A stretch of DNA of 44,160 bases from Bacteroidales bacterium (GTDB lineage: Bacteria > Bacteroidota > Bacteroidia > Bacteroidales > P3). A program made the translations under genes and the position numbers. Below the pieces are notes generated by a model. It saw nothing but the letters and a program-made list of their open reading frames with translations, did no database searches and was not told where the DNA came from. Where the stretch lies: positions 1 through 44,160 of the forward strand of contig JAISTG010000110.1 in assembly GCA_031272705.1 (NCBI GenBank), given 5' to 3'. Shown here piece after piece: positions 19,039-28,276 of the stretch (position 1 is the stretch's first letter; the number at the start of each line of letters is the position of its first letter).

Positions 19039-20646
19039 ATGAATAAATTAGATTTAAGCAGGTACGGAATTGAAAATGCAACTGCAATAGTTCATAACCC
19101 AACATTTGAACAACTCTTTGAAGAAGAGACTCTTGATTCTCTTACGGGCTATGAGCGAGGACAACTTACGGAACTTGATGCCGTGAATGTTATGACAGGC
19201 ATTTACACAGGCCGTTCCCCAAAAGACAAGTATTTTGTGAAGGATAACACAAGCAAATCAACGCTTTGGTGGGATACTCCCGAATATCATAATGATAATA
19301 AACCTGTTTCGCAATCCGTATGGAAAGAACTGAAAACCAAAGCCGTAAAGCAATTAAGCGGAAAAAGGCTTTTCGTGGTTGATACCTTTTGCGGAGCAAA
19401 CGAAAATACCCGTTTGAAGATACGGTTCATAATGGAAGTGGCTTGGCAGGCTCATTTCGTAAAGAATATGTTTATTCGCCCGACAGAAAACGAACTTTTG
19501 AATTACGGCGAACCTGATTTCGTAGTGCTTAATGCGTCAAAGGCAAAAGTGGATAATTATAAGGAGTTAGGCTTACATTCGGAGACAGCAGTAGTGTTTA
19601 ATCTTACGGAACGGATGCAAATTATCCTTAACACGTGGTACGGAGGTGAAATGAAGAAAGGAATGTTCAGTTATATGAATTATCTTTTGCCATTGCAAGG
19701 TATTGCGTCTATGCACTGCTCTGCAAATACCGATTTACAGAAAGAAAACACCGCTATTTTCTTCGGGCTTTCGGGTACGGGTAAAACAACGTTATCAACC
19801 GACCCGAAGCGACTTTTGATTGGCGATGATGAGCATGGCTGGGACGATGACGGCGTTTTCAACTTTGAAGGAGGCTGTTACGCCAAGGTAATAAACCTCA
19901 GTAAGGAAGCCGAACCTGATATTTATAATGCAATATGCCGCAATGCTCTGTTGGAAAACGTTAGCGTTAATGCCGAAGGCAGAATAGACTTTGCAGATAA
20001 AAGCGTTACGGAGAACACAAGGGTATCATATCCGATTGAACACATAAAAAACATCGTCAAACCCGTATCTAAAGCCCCTGCTGCAAAGAAAGTGATATTT
20101 CTGTCGGCTGATGCTTTTGGTGTTTTGCCGCCTGTGTCAATTCTTACACCCGAACAGACTCAGTATTACTTCCTTTCAGGTTTCACAGCCAAACTTGCAG
20201 GTACGGAAAGAGGCATTACGGAACCCACTCCTACCTTTTCCGCTTGCTTCGGAGCGGCTTTTCTCTCTTTGCATCCAACGAAATACGGCGAAGAATTGGT
20301 TAAACGCATGCAGCAATCGGGAGCAAAGGCTTATTTAGTCAATACAGGTTGGAACGGAAGCGGCAAACGCATATCCATAAAGGACACTCGCGGAATTATA
20401 GACGCTATTTTGGACGGATCAATAGACAAATCAGAAACGCAAATCATTCCTTTGTTTAACCTCAAAGTGCCTAAAACGTTACCAAATATAGATACCGCCA
20501 TACTTGACCCGCGTAATACTTATGCCGATGTTGAAATTTGGAACACAAAAGCAAAGGATTTGGCGACAAGATTTATAAATAATTTCCGTAAATTTACTTC
20601 CAATCAGGCAGGAGAGGCTTTGGTTAGTGCAGGACCGCAATTATAG
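19039..20646 (+). CDS. pckA: Phosphoenolpyruvate carboxykinase (ATP)
   Basis: Interconverts oxaloacetate and phosphoenolpyruvate with ATP/ADP. In anaerobic Bacteroidales it usually runs in the CO2-fixing direction during succinate formation (family knowledge). The P-loop GLSGTGKTT is at residues 243-251 and the kinase-2 motif GDDEHGW at 262-268. The substrate Arg lies in TGRSPKDK (57-64). The ATG encoding [10 protein letters not shown] gives 535 residues, the usual length; a TTG four codons earlier is less likely. It is expressed from the promoter at 19003 and is followed 4 nt later by the fucosidase gene. Confidence 0.97.
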   Translation: MNKLDLSRYGIENATAIVHNPTFEQLFEEETLDSLTGYERGQLTELDAVNVMTGIYTGRSPKDKYFVKDNTSKSTLWWDTPEYHNDNKPVSQSVWKELKTKAVKQLSGKRLFVVDTFCGANENTRLKIRFIMEVAWQAHFVKNMFIRPTENELLNYGEPDFVVLNASKAKVDNYKELGLHSETAVVFNLTERMQIILNTWYGGEMKKGMFSYMNYLLPLQGIASMHCSANTDLQKENTAIFFGLSGTGKTTLSTDPKRLLIGDDEHGWDDDGVFNFEGGCYAKVINLSKEAEPDIYNAICRNALLENVSVNAEGRIDFADKSVTENTRVSYPIEHIKNIVKPVSKAPAAKKVIFLSADAFGVLPPVSILTPEQTQYYFLSGFTAKLAGTERGITEPTPTFSACFGAAFLSLHPTKYGEELVKRMQQSGAKAYLVNTGWNGSGKRISIKDTRGIIDAILDGSIDKSETQIIPLFNLKVPKTLPNIDTAILDPRNTYADVEIWNTKAKDLATRFINNFRKFTSNQAGEALVSAGPQL

Positions 20647-20650
20647 AAAG

Positions 20651-22006
20651 ATGAAACGAAATTTTGTAATAGTTTTTTTGTTTTTTATCTGTTTTACACA
20701 AACTTATGGACAGGTTCAACCGCCCGATGCCTGTGAGGAAACAGACTCTCTAATTCTTGCAAGGCTCAATCAGTGGCAGGATTTGAAGTTTGGATTTATG
20801 GTTCATTGGGGAACATATTCGCAATGGGGCATTGTAGAAAGTTGGAGCGTTTGTAGCGAGGACGAGGATTGGATAAGCCGTGATACCAATCTGCCTTACG
20901 ATGAGTACAAACAACGTTATTTTGCTCTAAACAAGTCTTTTAATCCTACCAAATTCAATCCTCAACAATGGGCAACACTTGCTCAGGATGCTGGAATGAA
21001 ATATGTAGTTTTTACAACCAAGCATCACGATGGTTTTTGTATGTTTGACACAAAACAAACCTCATATTCCGTAACAGACAACGCTTGTCCGTACAGTCAA
21101 AACGTCAATGCGGACATCACAAAGGCTGTTGTTAATGCCTTCAAAGCCAATAACTTTTGGACAGGTCTTTATTTTTCCAAACCCGACTGGCACAATAACG
21201 ATTACTGGTGCAATCGCTGGGCTACGCCTGACAGAAACGTGAATTATGAAATAGCAAAACATAAGGACAAATGGAAGAATTTCTGCGACTTTACTTTCAA
21301 ACAGATTGAGGAACTGACTCTTCAATATACCCCTGATATATTATGGCTGGATGGAGGTTGGATTCGTCCTGCTTGGAGTGTCAATGACGAGAGCCGACCG
21401 TGGCTTGGTTGTCGCCAACAGGTACAGGATATAAATATGACAAAGATTGCCAATATGATACGCCAGCATCGGGCGGATATTTTGATAATTGACAGAAGCG
21501 TTGGCGGAAAGTACGAGAACTATCGTACGCCCGAACAGCAAATTCCCAAAACTCCGTTGCCTTATGCGTGGGAAACGTGTATGACGATGGGGGAAAGTTG
21601 GTCGTATAAGCCCGATGACAACTATAAATCCGTTAATACACTGATACATACTCTAATTGAAATCGTTGCCAAGGGCGGAAACCTGTTATTGAATGTTGGT
21701 CCTGATTCACAGGGAGAACTTCCGCCGCAAGCCATTGAAAGAATGAAGGCGATAGGACGGTGGTTAAGTCGTAACGGGTACGCAATCTATGATACCCATC
21801 CTGTCTTTCCGTATCAGGAGGGGAAGATTTGCTATACGCAAACCAAACAGGGACAGACCTTTGCCATTTATCTGTTAGATGAAAATGAAGTTTTACCTGA
21901 TAAAATCAGTGTTTTGAATAACGGAAAACGTCAAACGCTGTCTGTAAGTAAAGCCTTGCAACGTGAAAGTAAAGGAACGAATGCCGTTGTCTTTAAGTTG
22001 GAATAA
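20651..22006 (+). CDS. Secreted alpha-L-fucosidase, GH29 family
   Basis: Predicted to hydrolyse alpha-linked L-fucose from host or plant glycans, in the periplasm or outside. A signal peptide spans about residues 1-21 (hydrophobic IVFLFFICF, cut near YGQ). GH29 signatures are VHWGTYSQWG at 51-60, the fucose-binding HHDGF at 125-129 and the nucleophile Asp234 in WLDGGW. The C-terminal 90 residues form a likely beta-sandwich. The ATG for MKRNFVIVF is 4 nt after the pckA stop; an earlier ATG inside pckA would spoil the signal peptide. No SusC/SusD pair is nearby, so it is not part of a visible polysaccharide-utilisation locus. Confidence 0.9.
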   Translation: MKRNFVIVFLFFICFTQTYGQVQPPDACEETDSLILARLNQWQDLKFGFMVHWGTYSQWGIVESWSVCSEDEDWISRDTNLPYDEYKQRYFALNKSFNPTKFNPQQWATLAQDAGMKYVVFTTKHHDGFCMFDTKQTSYSVTDNACPYSQNVNADITKAVVNAFKANNFWTGLYFSKPDWHNNDYWCNRWATPDRNVNYEIAKHKDKWKNFCDFTFKQIEELTLQYTPDILWLDGGWIRPAWSVNDESRPWLGCRQQVQDINMTKIANMIRQHRADILIIDRSVGGKYENYRTPEQQIPKTPLPYAWETCMTMGESWSYKPDDNYKSVNTLIHTLIEIVAKGGNLLLNVGPDSQGELPPQAIERMKAIGRWLSRNGYAIYDTHPVFPYQEGKICYTQTKQGQTFAIYLLDENEVLPDKISVLNNGKRQTLSVSKALQRESKGTNAVVFKLE

Positions 22007-22107
22007 CATACAAATCATATCTTAACAATATCTTAAACTAAAACCAACATTTTTGTCCATTATGCCATCTTTTGCAATGATAACACCCAAAGTGATACAT
22101 TAACCGT

Positions 22108-22830
22108 TTAACGTAATTCAAAGTTATCTCCAAGATACTGCCTACGTACTTCCTCGTCAGCAGCCAATTCCTCAGGAGTGCCTGACTTGAAAACAGAACC
22201 GTTAATCAGCAAATAAGCACGATTAGTAATGGTTAGCGTTTCATGAACGTTGTGGTCTGTAATCAAAACGCCTATGTTCTTGTCCTTCAACTTGCGAACA
22301 ATGCTCTGAATGTCCTGTACGGCAATCGGATCTACGCCTGCAAAAGGCTCATCTAAAAGAATAAACTTCGGGTCTGAAGCCAAAGCACGTGCAATTTCTG
22401 TTCGGCGGCGTTCCCCTCCCGATAACTGAATACCTTTGCTCTTTCTAATGTGTGTGAGTGAAAATTCGTCAAGCAGAAAATTCATTTTGTTAACGCGTTC
22501 TGTCTTTGTAAGTGGCATAAATTCAAGAACCGCCATAATGTTATCCTCCACCGAAAGATTACGAAAAACAGATGCTTCCTGTGCCAAGTATCCTACACCC
22601 ATTTGAGAACGTTTGTACATCGGCATATCGGATATGTCTTCGTCATTAAGAAAAACCTTACCGCTGAAAGGTTGTATCAACCCCACCATCATATAAAATG
22701 TTGTGGTTTTTCCTGCTCCGTTAGGACCAAGCAAGCCTACTATTTCACCCTGATTCACATCTATGGAAACACCTTTAACAACCGTTCGCTTCTTATACTT
22801 CTTTACAACATTATCAGTGTATAATCTCAT
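22108..22830 (-). CDS. lptB: Lipopolysaccharide export ABC ATPase LptB
   Basis: ATPase that powers extraction of lipopolysaccharide from the inner membrane with LptF, LptG and LptC. Walker A GPNGAGKT is at 35-42, the signature LSGGERRR at 136-143, and Walker B FILLDE at 156-161 followed by PFAGVDP. The Q-loop YLAQEASVF near 81-89 is LptB-type. At 240 residues it is standard. It is the last gene of the minus-strand operon starting at the thioredoxin gene and converges with the fucosidase gene across about 100 bp with no clear terminator. Confidence 0.95.
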   Translation of the reverse strand: MRLYTDNVVKKYKKRTVVKGVSIDVNQGEIVGLLGPNGAGKTTTFYMMVGLIQPFSGKVFLNDEDISDMPMYKRSQMGVGYLAQEASVFRNLSVEDNIMAVLEFMPLTKTERVNKMNFLLDEFSLTHIRKSKGIQLSGGERRRTEIARALASDPKFILLDEPFAGVDPIAVQDIQSIVRKLKDKNIGVLITDHNVHETLTITNRAYLLINGSVFKSGTPEELAADEEVRRQYLGDNFELR

Positions 22831-22849
22831 ATTGTTTCAGGATAAAAAT

Positions 22850-23713
22850 TTATTGAAGTTCTACTTCATTAACCTGTATTACTTCTTTTGTCTCGGCATT
22901 AGTTACAAAGACCACAACCTTACAGTTATCCAAGTTCCATAAAGGACTTATCTCATCTTCCTTAAACGGCACTTCAATAAAATAATTCTTGTTTATGGTT
23001 GTGCCTGCGTCTGTTTTGTCATACGTTAATGGGAAATCAATAAGACCGTTTGTTCGCAAAACGTGATTAAATTCGTATGCCGTATCTTTTTCAGTACCGT
23101 CTCTCTGCACTCCAATAATCTTACTTTCAAGTACAACAACGTTTATAAGCATTGGAAAGTCAATTTCTTTCAGCACTTTGTTTTCAATGCTGACCACAAT
23201 TTTATTATCACCGTCGTATTTTGCACCAAGATTGATGTCCAAAACGTGTTCGCGCTGCATTCTTTCGGCAACCTTTGTAGCCCAGTCGGCATACTGAACA
23301 GGGAAAACACCGCCTTCTTTAACACGATTGACCAATCCACTGGGACAGCCGCTGATTCCAAAGTCCTCAACCCATTGTTCGCCATATTCAGTCCTGAAAT
23401 CCACATTATGATTTGTCTGTGAAGGTTTGGCAAAAGCGGTAGCATGAACCGCCATAACAACAAGTGTTCCCGGATATTGCAATAACAGGTTGGCAGCCTC
23501 TCTGGCTGCAGCAGGGCAATTAGTACATGACCAGCCTGTAATGTCTTCCAAAAGAACCTTTTGTACGGTATCCGTAGTGGTAATTGGAACAGATTGAGTT
23601 GTTTCCCCGATAATAGGCGTCAGAATCTCTTTTTCATCTATGTTATCGCAAGATACAATAAATGCCAAAGAAGTTATAACTACTGCAAATAATGAAAAAA
23701 AAGTCCGTTTCAT
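22850..23713 (-). CDS. Omp28-type outer-membrane lipoprotein
   Basis: The ATG encoding MKRTFFSLFAVVITSLAFIV is chosen: it gives a lipoprotein signal with lipobox IVSC (lipidated Cys22), and lies 20 nt after the upstream gene. An in-frame start 51 codons earlier would overlap that gene. CTNC at 63-66 in GWSCTNCPAAAREA is a thioredoxin-like redox motif, the mark of the Omp28 family. The C-terminal half is beta-rich. With the thioredoxin-like protein encoded two genes upstream it may handle disulfides of envelope proteins (inference). Family function is not well defined. Confidence 0.8.
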   Translation of the reverse strand: MKRTFFSLFAVVITSLAFIVSCDNIDEKEILTPIIGETTQSVPITTTDTVQKVLLEDITGWSCTNCPAAAREAANLLLQYPGTLVVMAVHATAFAKPSQTNHNVDFRTEYGEQWVEDFGISGCPSGLVNRVKEGGVFPVQYADWATKVAERMQREHVLDINLGAKYDGDNKIVVSIENKVLKEIDFPMLINVVVLESKIIGVQRDGTEKDTAYEFNHVLRTNGLIDFPLTYDKTDAGTTINKNYFIEVPFKEDEISPLWNLDNCKVVVFVTNAETKEVIQVNEVELQ

Positions 23714-23733
23714 TGGTTTTATAATTTTAATTG

Positions 23734-25425
23734 TTAAAAACTGCTTGTTATTGTTGCAAATAAGCCGTTGGAAGCAGGCACTTCGCGACACACTCCGCCA
23801 ATACACATTATTCCTTTTCGCTGTTTGCCGTAACTGATTTGCACTCTCGTTGTGCCGAATGTGCAACCTATGGAAGCGTTATAGTAATGTGTTTTATCTC
23901 CTGTTTCATTTCCGTAATTCCACTGGTCGGAAACGGCTGCAAACCACTTGCCTCCGAGATTATATTCCAATGTTGCCTGTAACCAGTTGCCCGTAGCCCA
24001 GTCGCCATAGTTTGCTTCGGTAAGCAGAAGTTGCAATTCGGCTCTCAGAGAAGAGGTTTGAGCAATTCTGTAAGTACCGTCTGCAACAAAGATATTGGCA
24101 TACACAAAAGGATAACCTTCATGTCCGGAAGCAATAGGATTAAAGGTTTGATAGGAATACATAAAGGTGGTCTTCAAATCGGGCGAAAACTTTTTTCCAA
24201 CCTCAAAGTTAATCTCCTCAAAGTACAAATCATCACCCACCTTAAAGAAATCAGATTCGTATTGCATTGTTATGTTCTCCATATATGACGTATTGTTATT
24301 GAGGGTCTGCTTGTCAATGGAATGAATGCGTGAATAGTTGAATTTAATATCCGTTCCGTATTTGCCGCCGAGCCATGTATTTTTCTTAATCTTATACATA
24401 ACATCGGCTTGCAGCCCCATCTCACCATCAACCTGCGTTGCATAAGGATACATTGCCATTAGAGAATACGCATGCTGGCGAGTAATAGCAGGTAAGTAAT
24501 TTACGGCAAGCATATTTCCCGTTTCATTACGACGGGATTTGAAACTCATATTGTCAATTCTCTTTGCAGCAACACTGATTCCCAATCCCTTTTGCGAATA
24601 TCCCGCCGTAAGAAAAAGAGCCTCGCCATTACGAAAATTATCCTTGTTTATGGCATTAGGATCCTGTCCTTTACGGGCATATTCTGCCGAAAGATTGAAA
24701 GCATTGTGCGAAAGATCAAAGCGGAATGCCCCTGCACCAATGTTTTCCGGCAGATTCATTTGATAGAGAGTATCATTTACCGTAATATATTTCGGATTTG
24801 CTTTTTCATAAACCGATATAAAACTTCCTCCAATGCTGATTTGTGTTGTCATATTAGCCATAAACGGAAATAAGTCGTTGAGAGCCAAATCCAAATCGCC
24901 GCCACGTATCAACCCATTGTCCGTTTGCCAAATATCTTCCCAGTAATAACGCTGCTTACCTATGATTCCCTTTACCGTTAAACCCGATAAGGGACGTGCT
25001 ACTATACGAATTCCGTCCATTGCATTGTCCAATCCGAGATTTTGTTCCTGATAAGAACGGAATATCAAGCCATTTCCAAACTGCTCATAGTAGTTTCCGA
25101 CTGTTATTTCCAAGAAATCCTTTTTGTAAGATGCGAAACGATTGGCAAATCCGGCACCTTTATATTGCGCATCAAAGCCAAGAATGGGATTCAAATACGC
25201 TTCGAATCTCACGCCTGCCGTAAAAGCTCCGTTAGTATAAAGAATGGTAGTATAGGAATTTGATAAGAATCGCTCTGCTACGTCCTGTGAGCCTATTATT
25301 GTGTCTTCGCGTGATACTTGCATGTCCATTTGGAAACTTCCGGTAACCTTTCCGCCGAGTATTCCCTGCGAATAGCCCTGTGAAGCAAAAATCCAAAGTG
25401 ATATTAAGATAATTAACCGTTTCAT
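23734..25425 (-). CDS. DUF6029-like envelope protein, probable beta-barrel
   Basis: A 563-residue protein with signal peptide MKRLIILISLWIFASQGYSQ. The rest is rich in alternating hydrophobic and aromatic strands (for example TAGYSQKGLGISVAAKRIDN), glycine turns, and ends in Phe, as many outer-membrane barrels do. The stretch NYYEQFGNGLIFRSYQEQNL is typical of the Bacteroidota family annotated as DUF6029. This family commonly neighbours Omp28 and TlpA-like genes, as here. Function unknown. Gap to the thioredoxin gene is 4 nt. Confidence 0.7.
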   Translation of the reverse strand: MKRLIILISLWIFASQGYSQGILGGKVTGSFQMDMQVSREDTIIGSQDVAERFLSNSYTTILYTNGAFTAGVRFEAYLNPILGFDAQYKGAGFANRFASYKKDFLEITVGNYYEQFGNGLIFRSYQEQNLGLDNAMDGIRIVARPLSGLTVKGIIGKQRYYWEDIWQTDNGLIRGGDLDLALNDLFPFMANMTTQISIGGSFISVYEKANPKYITVNDTLYQMNLPENIGAGAFRFDLSHNAFNLSAEYARKGQDPNAINKDNFRNGEALFLTAGYSQKGLGISVAAKRIDNMSFKSRRNETGNMLAVNYLPAITRQHAYSLMAMYPYATQVDGEMGLQADVMYKIKKNTWLGGKYGTDIKFNYSRIHSIDKQTLNNNTSYMENITMQYESDFFKVGDDLYFEEINFEVGKKFSPDLKTTFMYSYQTFNPIASGHEGYPFVYANIFVADGTYRIAQTSSLRAELQLLLTEANYGDWATGNWLQATLEYNLGGKWFAAVSDQWNYGNETGDKTHYYNASIGCTFGTTRVQISYGKQRKGIMCIGGVCREVPASNGLFATITSSF

Positions 25426-25429
25426 TACT

Positions 25430-25960
25430 TTATTTTGGTGTTGCTGTTGCTTTGTTTTGCAGGTCTCCTTCGGCGATTAACTTTCTTATGACGTTAATTA
25501 AATTTTGCTCATCTCCCAAAGCATAACTCGCATGTTGCCAAACAATTTCACCTTTTCCGTTACAGAGAAAGGTATGCGGCGGATTATTCACACCCATTGC
25601 CCGTTTCAATTCGCTATTTTCGTCAAGTATGACCTCGTAATCCCATTCCGAACTCTTAACCAAGGGCAAGACTTTTTTGCTTGTGCGGATGTCGTCAATG
25701 GACACGGCATATATTTTTACCCCTGTCTCGTTTTGCCATTCCTCATAGTACTCTGCCATAGTGTTTAACTCCGTAAGGCAAGGCTTACACCACGTTGCCC
25801 AGAAACAGATTACGAAAGGCTTGCCGTCATTTGAAAAATCGGCAGCCGAAATTGACTTTCCGGTTAGAGTTTTCACGGAAACGGCGGGCAGTTTAGCGTC
25901 TTGTGCCGAGACGTTGAGGGCAATTAAAATGCCCGTTAGCAACAAAGATATTCGTTTCAT
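25430..25960 (-). CDS. TlpA-family periplasmic thiol-disulfide oxidoreductase
   Basis: Thioredoxin-fold protein. The ATG encoding MKRISLLLTGILIALNVSAQ gives a signal peptide; an earlier in-frame ATG at 26002 lies upstream of the -7 box at 25992-25999 and would not be on the transcript. The active site is WCKPC, with cysteines at 58 and 61, in the context CFWATWCKPCLTEL. A cis-proline loop is present in NNPPHTFL. The mature protein is about 155 residues, a minimal TlpA/ResA-like domain. It probably reduces partner proteins such as the Omp28-like lipoprotein of the same operon (inference). Confidence 0.9.
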   Translation of the reverse strand: MKRISLLLTGILIALNVSAQDAKLPAVSVKTLTGKSISAADFSNDGKPFVICFWATWCKPCLTELNTMAEYYEEWQNETGVKIYAVSIDDIRTSKKVLPLVKSSEWDYEVILDENSELKRAMGVNNPPHTFLCNGKGEIVWQHASYALGDEQNLINVIRKLIAEGDLQNKATATPK

Positions 25961-25991
25961 TTTTGTTTTGTTTTTATTACTTTTTGAGTTG

Positions 25992-25999
25992 CAAAAGTA
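25992..25999 (-). promoter_or_regulatory. Promoter of the tlpA-DUF6029-omp28-lptB operon
   Basis: Minus strand: -7 box TACTTTTG followed by CAACTC, with a TTG 20 nt upstream (in GTTGCGTATAATG). Expected start is about 25 nt before the chosen ATG at 25960. Confidence 0.8.
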
Positions 26000-26116
26000 C
26001 AATTTTTTCTCATTATACGCAACAACGGCAAAGAATTATTTCCGTTTTTGATAAGAAAATACCAAAATAAGCATCGGAAGTAACATTATTTGGAATGGAT
26101 TTTTGCCGAATAACGT

Positions 26117-26166
26117 TTCAATTTTCCAAAATTTGACTTCAATTTGATGGGATTTGGTTTCAATTT
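26117..26166. repeat. Three TTCAATTT words at 21-bp spacing
   Basis: TTCAATTT starts at 26117, 26138 and 26159, exactly 21 bp apart. Each is followed by TCC or GATGG. On the minus strand the frame reads a seven-residue periodic peptide (KIETKSH, QIEVKFW, KIETLFG), which is what keeps a 78-codon frame open here. Confidence 0.65.
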
Positions 26167-26231
26167 TCCCATCCCTGCTAATAATAAGGTGTTCGCCCGT
26201 TTCGTCATCACGGATTGAGCAAAGAAAATCA

Positions 26232-26378
26232 TAGGGCGGGATTTCGTTAGGAGACTTTCGCCGAAACCTCATTTGACTTTCGCCGAAAGTGGAGGAGGGT
26301 TTCGCCGAAAGTCTCCTTAACTTTCGGCGAAACTTATTCGGACTTTCGGCGAAAGTCTCCTAACGAAATCCCGCCCTA
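26232..26378. repeat. 22-bp-period TTTCGSCGAAA array inside a 35-bp inverted repeat
   Basis: The 11-bp near-palindrome TTTCGCCGAAA starts at 26256, 26278 and 26300, and its centre-flipped form TTTCGGCGAAA at 26322 and 26344: five copies, exactly 22 bp apart. A sixth copy at 26396 is out of register. The array is bounded by a perfect 35-bp inverted repeat, 26232-26266 against 26344-26378. The region is more GC-rich than its surroundings. No transposase is encoded nearby. Confidence 0.9.
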
Positions 26379-26496
26379 AAAATTTTGAAACGGGCTTTCG
26401 CCGAAATGAAACGGGGTTTTAGCAGTTACGAAACGAGGTTCGGGCTTAACGAACAGCCGTTTTAGTCGTTGTCCTTTAAGCCCTTATAAAAAATTA
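26379..26496. other. Intergenic tail between the 22-bp array and the ftsZ terminator
   Basis: Apart from one stray TTTCGCCGAAA at 26396-26406 and some GAAACG/CGTTTC-like fragments, no feature was recognised. Confidence 0.4.
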
Positions 26497-26526
26497 GAAG
26501 GCGTTTCATTGTATCGAAACACCTTC
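26497..26526 (-). terminator. Terminator of the division cluster
   Basis: An 11-bp stem (26497-26507 with 26516-26526, 8-nt loop) is flanked by a T-rich run on both strands. On the minus strand all pairs form (one T-G); on the plus strand one pair is a mismatch. It thus mainly ends the ftsZ transcript, whose stop is at 26623, but may work both ways. Confidence 0.75.
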
Positions 26527-26622
26527 TTTTTAACATAAAATTTAATTATATAATCACAGAATCAAATTTCAACCTTATAAAGTCTCATTTGGTCGGTTTT
26601 CAAGTCGTTCTACATCACGATG

Positions 26623-28167
26623 TTAATCTAATTGGTCGTGCAGAAAAGCAGGCTTATTGATGTCGGGTTCGCCTTTGGAGTTTATGTTTGTGATGGTTGG
26701 CTGGCTGGAAACCAGAACCGAAGCATCTTCTTCCACAACACACGGCGGCAAATTCACGTATTGGTGTAATTCAGTTATGGACATATTGTTATATCTCTGC
26801 AAACCTTCCTCTGTTTTCCACAATTCAAGGATGGCTTCAAGTCGTTTCTGATGTATCAAAGTTTGTTCCGCCTTAATCCTCTCCTCAACGGTAGCAAAGA
26901 TATAGCCTTCCTCCGACTTGAAAATCTCTTCCTCCAAATTCTTTTCGGTTTTGGGAGTTACCGTTGTCGTTTTAGATGTTTGCGAAGTGCCAACGTATGG
27001 ATTTATTTCCTCCTTAAAAGTATCATCAGGAAGTTTATCAGGAAATTCTATTTTATTTCTATCTGGTTGAGAGCCAGTGTTATCCGTATCACTTGGGCGT
27101 ATTGGTTCCCATGGAGGGATAACCGGTGGGAACGGAGACGGAGATGGTGGCGGCGGAACGGTATTTTCAACAGGCTCTGTGCTGAATCCCGATACCACAA
27201 TCATCACTTTAATCTTGTCTTCTAAGGTAGTGTCGTTAGTGCTTCGACTGTTAATAATCTTAAGGTCTTTATTTGTAATTGTAGTTCTTAGATAAGTCAT
27301 TATCGTATTCATTTCTTCCACCTTCACTTTCGCATCAGGAGAAGATGAAATGGAAACTAATACGTTTGTTGCGTCAGTATAGTTCTGGTCATCAAGGAGT
27401 GGAGATGACGTTGCGATGTGAATGGCTTTTTCTGCTCTGTTTTCGCCACTTGCTTCGCCGATTCCCATTAACGCAATGCCTGAACGCCTTAACACTTTCT
27501 TCACATCATTGAAATCTACTCTGACTTTGGCATCGGCAGTCATCATACCGGCAATACATTTGACGGCTGTAACTAGAATGCTATCTACCATTGCATCCGT
27601 CTCGTCAATATCCATTTCACCAAATTTATTTATCTTGTTATTGTCAATAACTATGGTGGCATCAACTACTTCTTGCAGTTTCTTTATTCCTTCCTTTGCG
27701 TTTTTGCTATACTCAATACCTTCATATTCATTCGGGAAAGTAACGATGGCAACTATTAATATCTCTTCGTTGATTTCCTTTTCTATTTCTCTCGCTATTT
27801 GAGCTATCACAGGAGAAGCCCCTGTGCCTGTGCCTTTACCAAGACCCGCCGCAATAAAAATCATTCTTGCGTCATTACCAATCTGCTTCTTGATATCCTC
27901 TCTTTTTTCTTCCGCAGCCAATCTTCCTACTTCCGGGTCAGTTCCTGCTCCAAGTCCGCTACCGCCTAACTGTATTTTACAAGGGATAGGGCTTGCATGC
28001 AGGTGATAAGAATCGGTATTGCATACAATGAAATCCACGTGTGAGGAATTTGATTGATACAAATACCGTGCTGTGTTTGAGCCACAGCCTCCTACTCCAA
28101 TCACCTTTATATATGAGGATTGGTTCTTTGGAGCGTCAAAATTAACTAAACTAACTAAATTATCCAT
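26623..28167 (-). CDS. ftsZ: Cell division protein FtsZ, divergent
   Basis: Tubulin-like GTPase that forms the division ring. The GTPase domain covers about 18-330: VGGCGSNTARYL near 25, the glycine loop GLGKGTGTG at 108-116, and the catalytic T7-loop residues Asp218 and Asp221 in VDFNDV. The second Gly of the usual GGGTGTG is Lys111, which is unusual. A proline-rich linker begins near 345 (PPPPSPSPFPP). The C-terminal partner-binding peptide is recognisable as INKPAFLHD (PAFL at 506-509). At 514 residues it is longer than most because of the linker. It has its own promoter and follows ftsA. Confidence 0.95.
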   Translation of the reverse strand: MDNLVSLVNFDAPKNQSSYIKVIGVGGCGSNTARYLYQSNSSHVDFIVCNTDSYHLHASPIPCKIQLGGSGLGAGTDPEVGRLAAEEKREDIKKQIGNDARMIFIAAGLGKGTGTGASPVIAQIAREIEKEINEEILIVAIVTFPNEYEGIEYSKNAKEGIKKLQEVVDATIVIDNNKINKFGEMDIDETDAMVDSILVTAVKCIAGMMTADAKVRVDFNDVKKVLRRSGIALMGIGEASGENRAEKAIHIATSSPLLDDQNYTDATNVLVSISSSPDAKVKVEEMNTIMTYLRTTITNKDLKIINSRSTNDTTLEDKIKVMIVVSGFSTEPVENTVPPPPSPSPFPPVIPPWEPIRPSDTDNTGSQPDRNKIEFPDKLPDDTFKEEINPYVGTSQTSKTTTVTPKTEKNLEEEIFKSEEGYIFATVEERIKAEQTLIHQKRLEAILELWKTEEGLQRYNNMSITELHQYVNLPPCVVEEDASVLVSSQPTITNINSKGEPDINKPAFLHDQLD

Positions 28168-28192
28168 AATACTAAGTCTATTATTTGGGGTA

Positions 28193-28200
28193 CAAAATTA
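28193..28200 (-). promoter_or_regulatory. Possible ftsZ promoter
   Basis: Minus strand: TAATTTTG followed by TACCCC, 25 nt before the ftsZ ATG. It is nearly the same as the mraZ -7 box (TAATTTTGTAACC). No clear -33 TTG. The 109-nt ftsA-ftsZ gap is the longest inside the division cluster, which supports a separate promoter. Confidence 0.5.
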
Positions 28201-28276
28201 CTGTTATACATTGTTTGATTATTATAAATTACTAAAAGTTTTCAACATTATTTTGTTAATAACTTGTTTAATATGT

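Noticed and set aside
23714-23866. N-terminal extension of the Omp28-like protein
   Set aside because: It would overlap the upstream gene and bury the lipoprotein signal starting at MKRTFF.
26036-26272. 78-codon minus-strand ORF as a gene
   Set aside because: Its start lies in the inverted repeat and its middle in the 21-bp array, which explains the open frame. No domain, promoter or conserved motif is seen.
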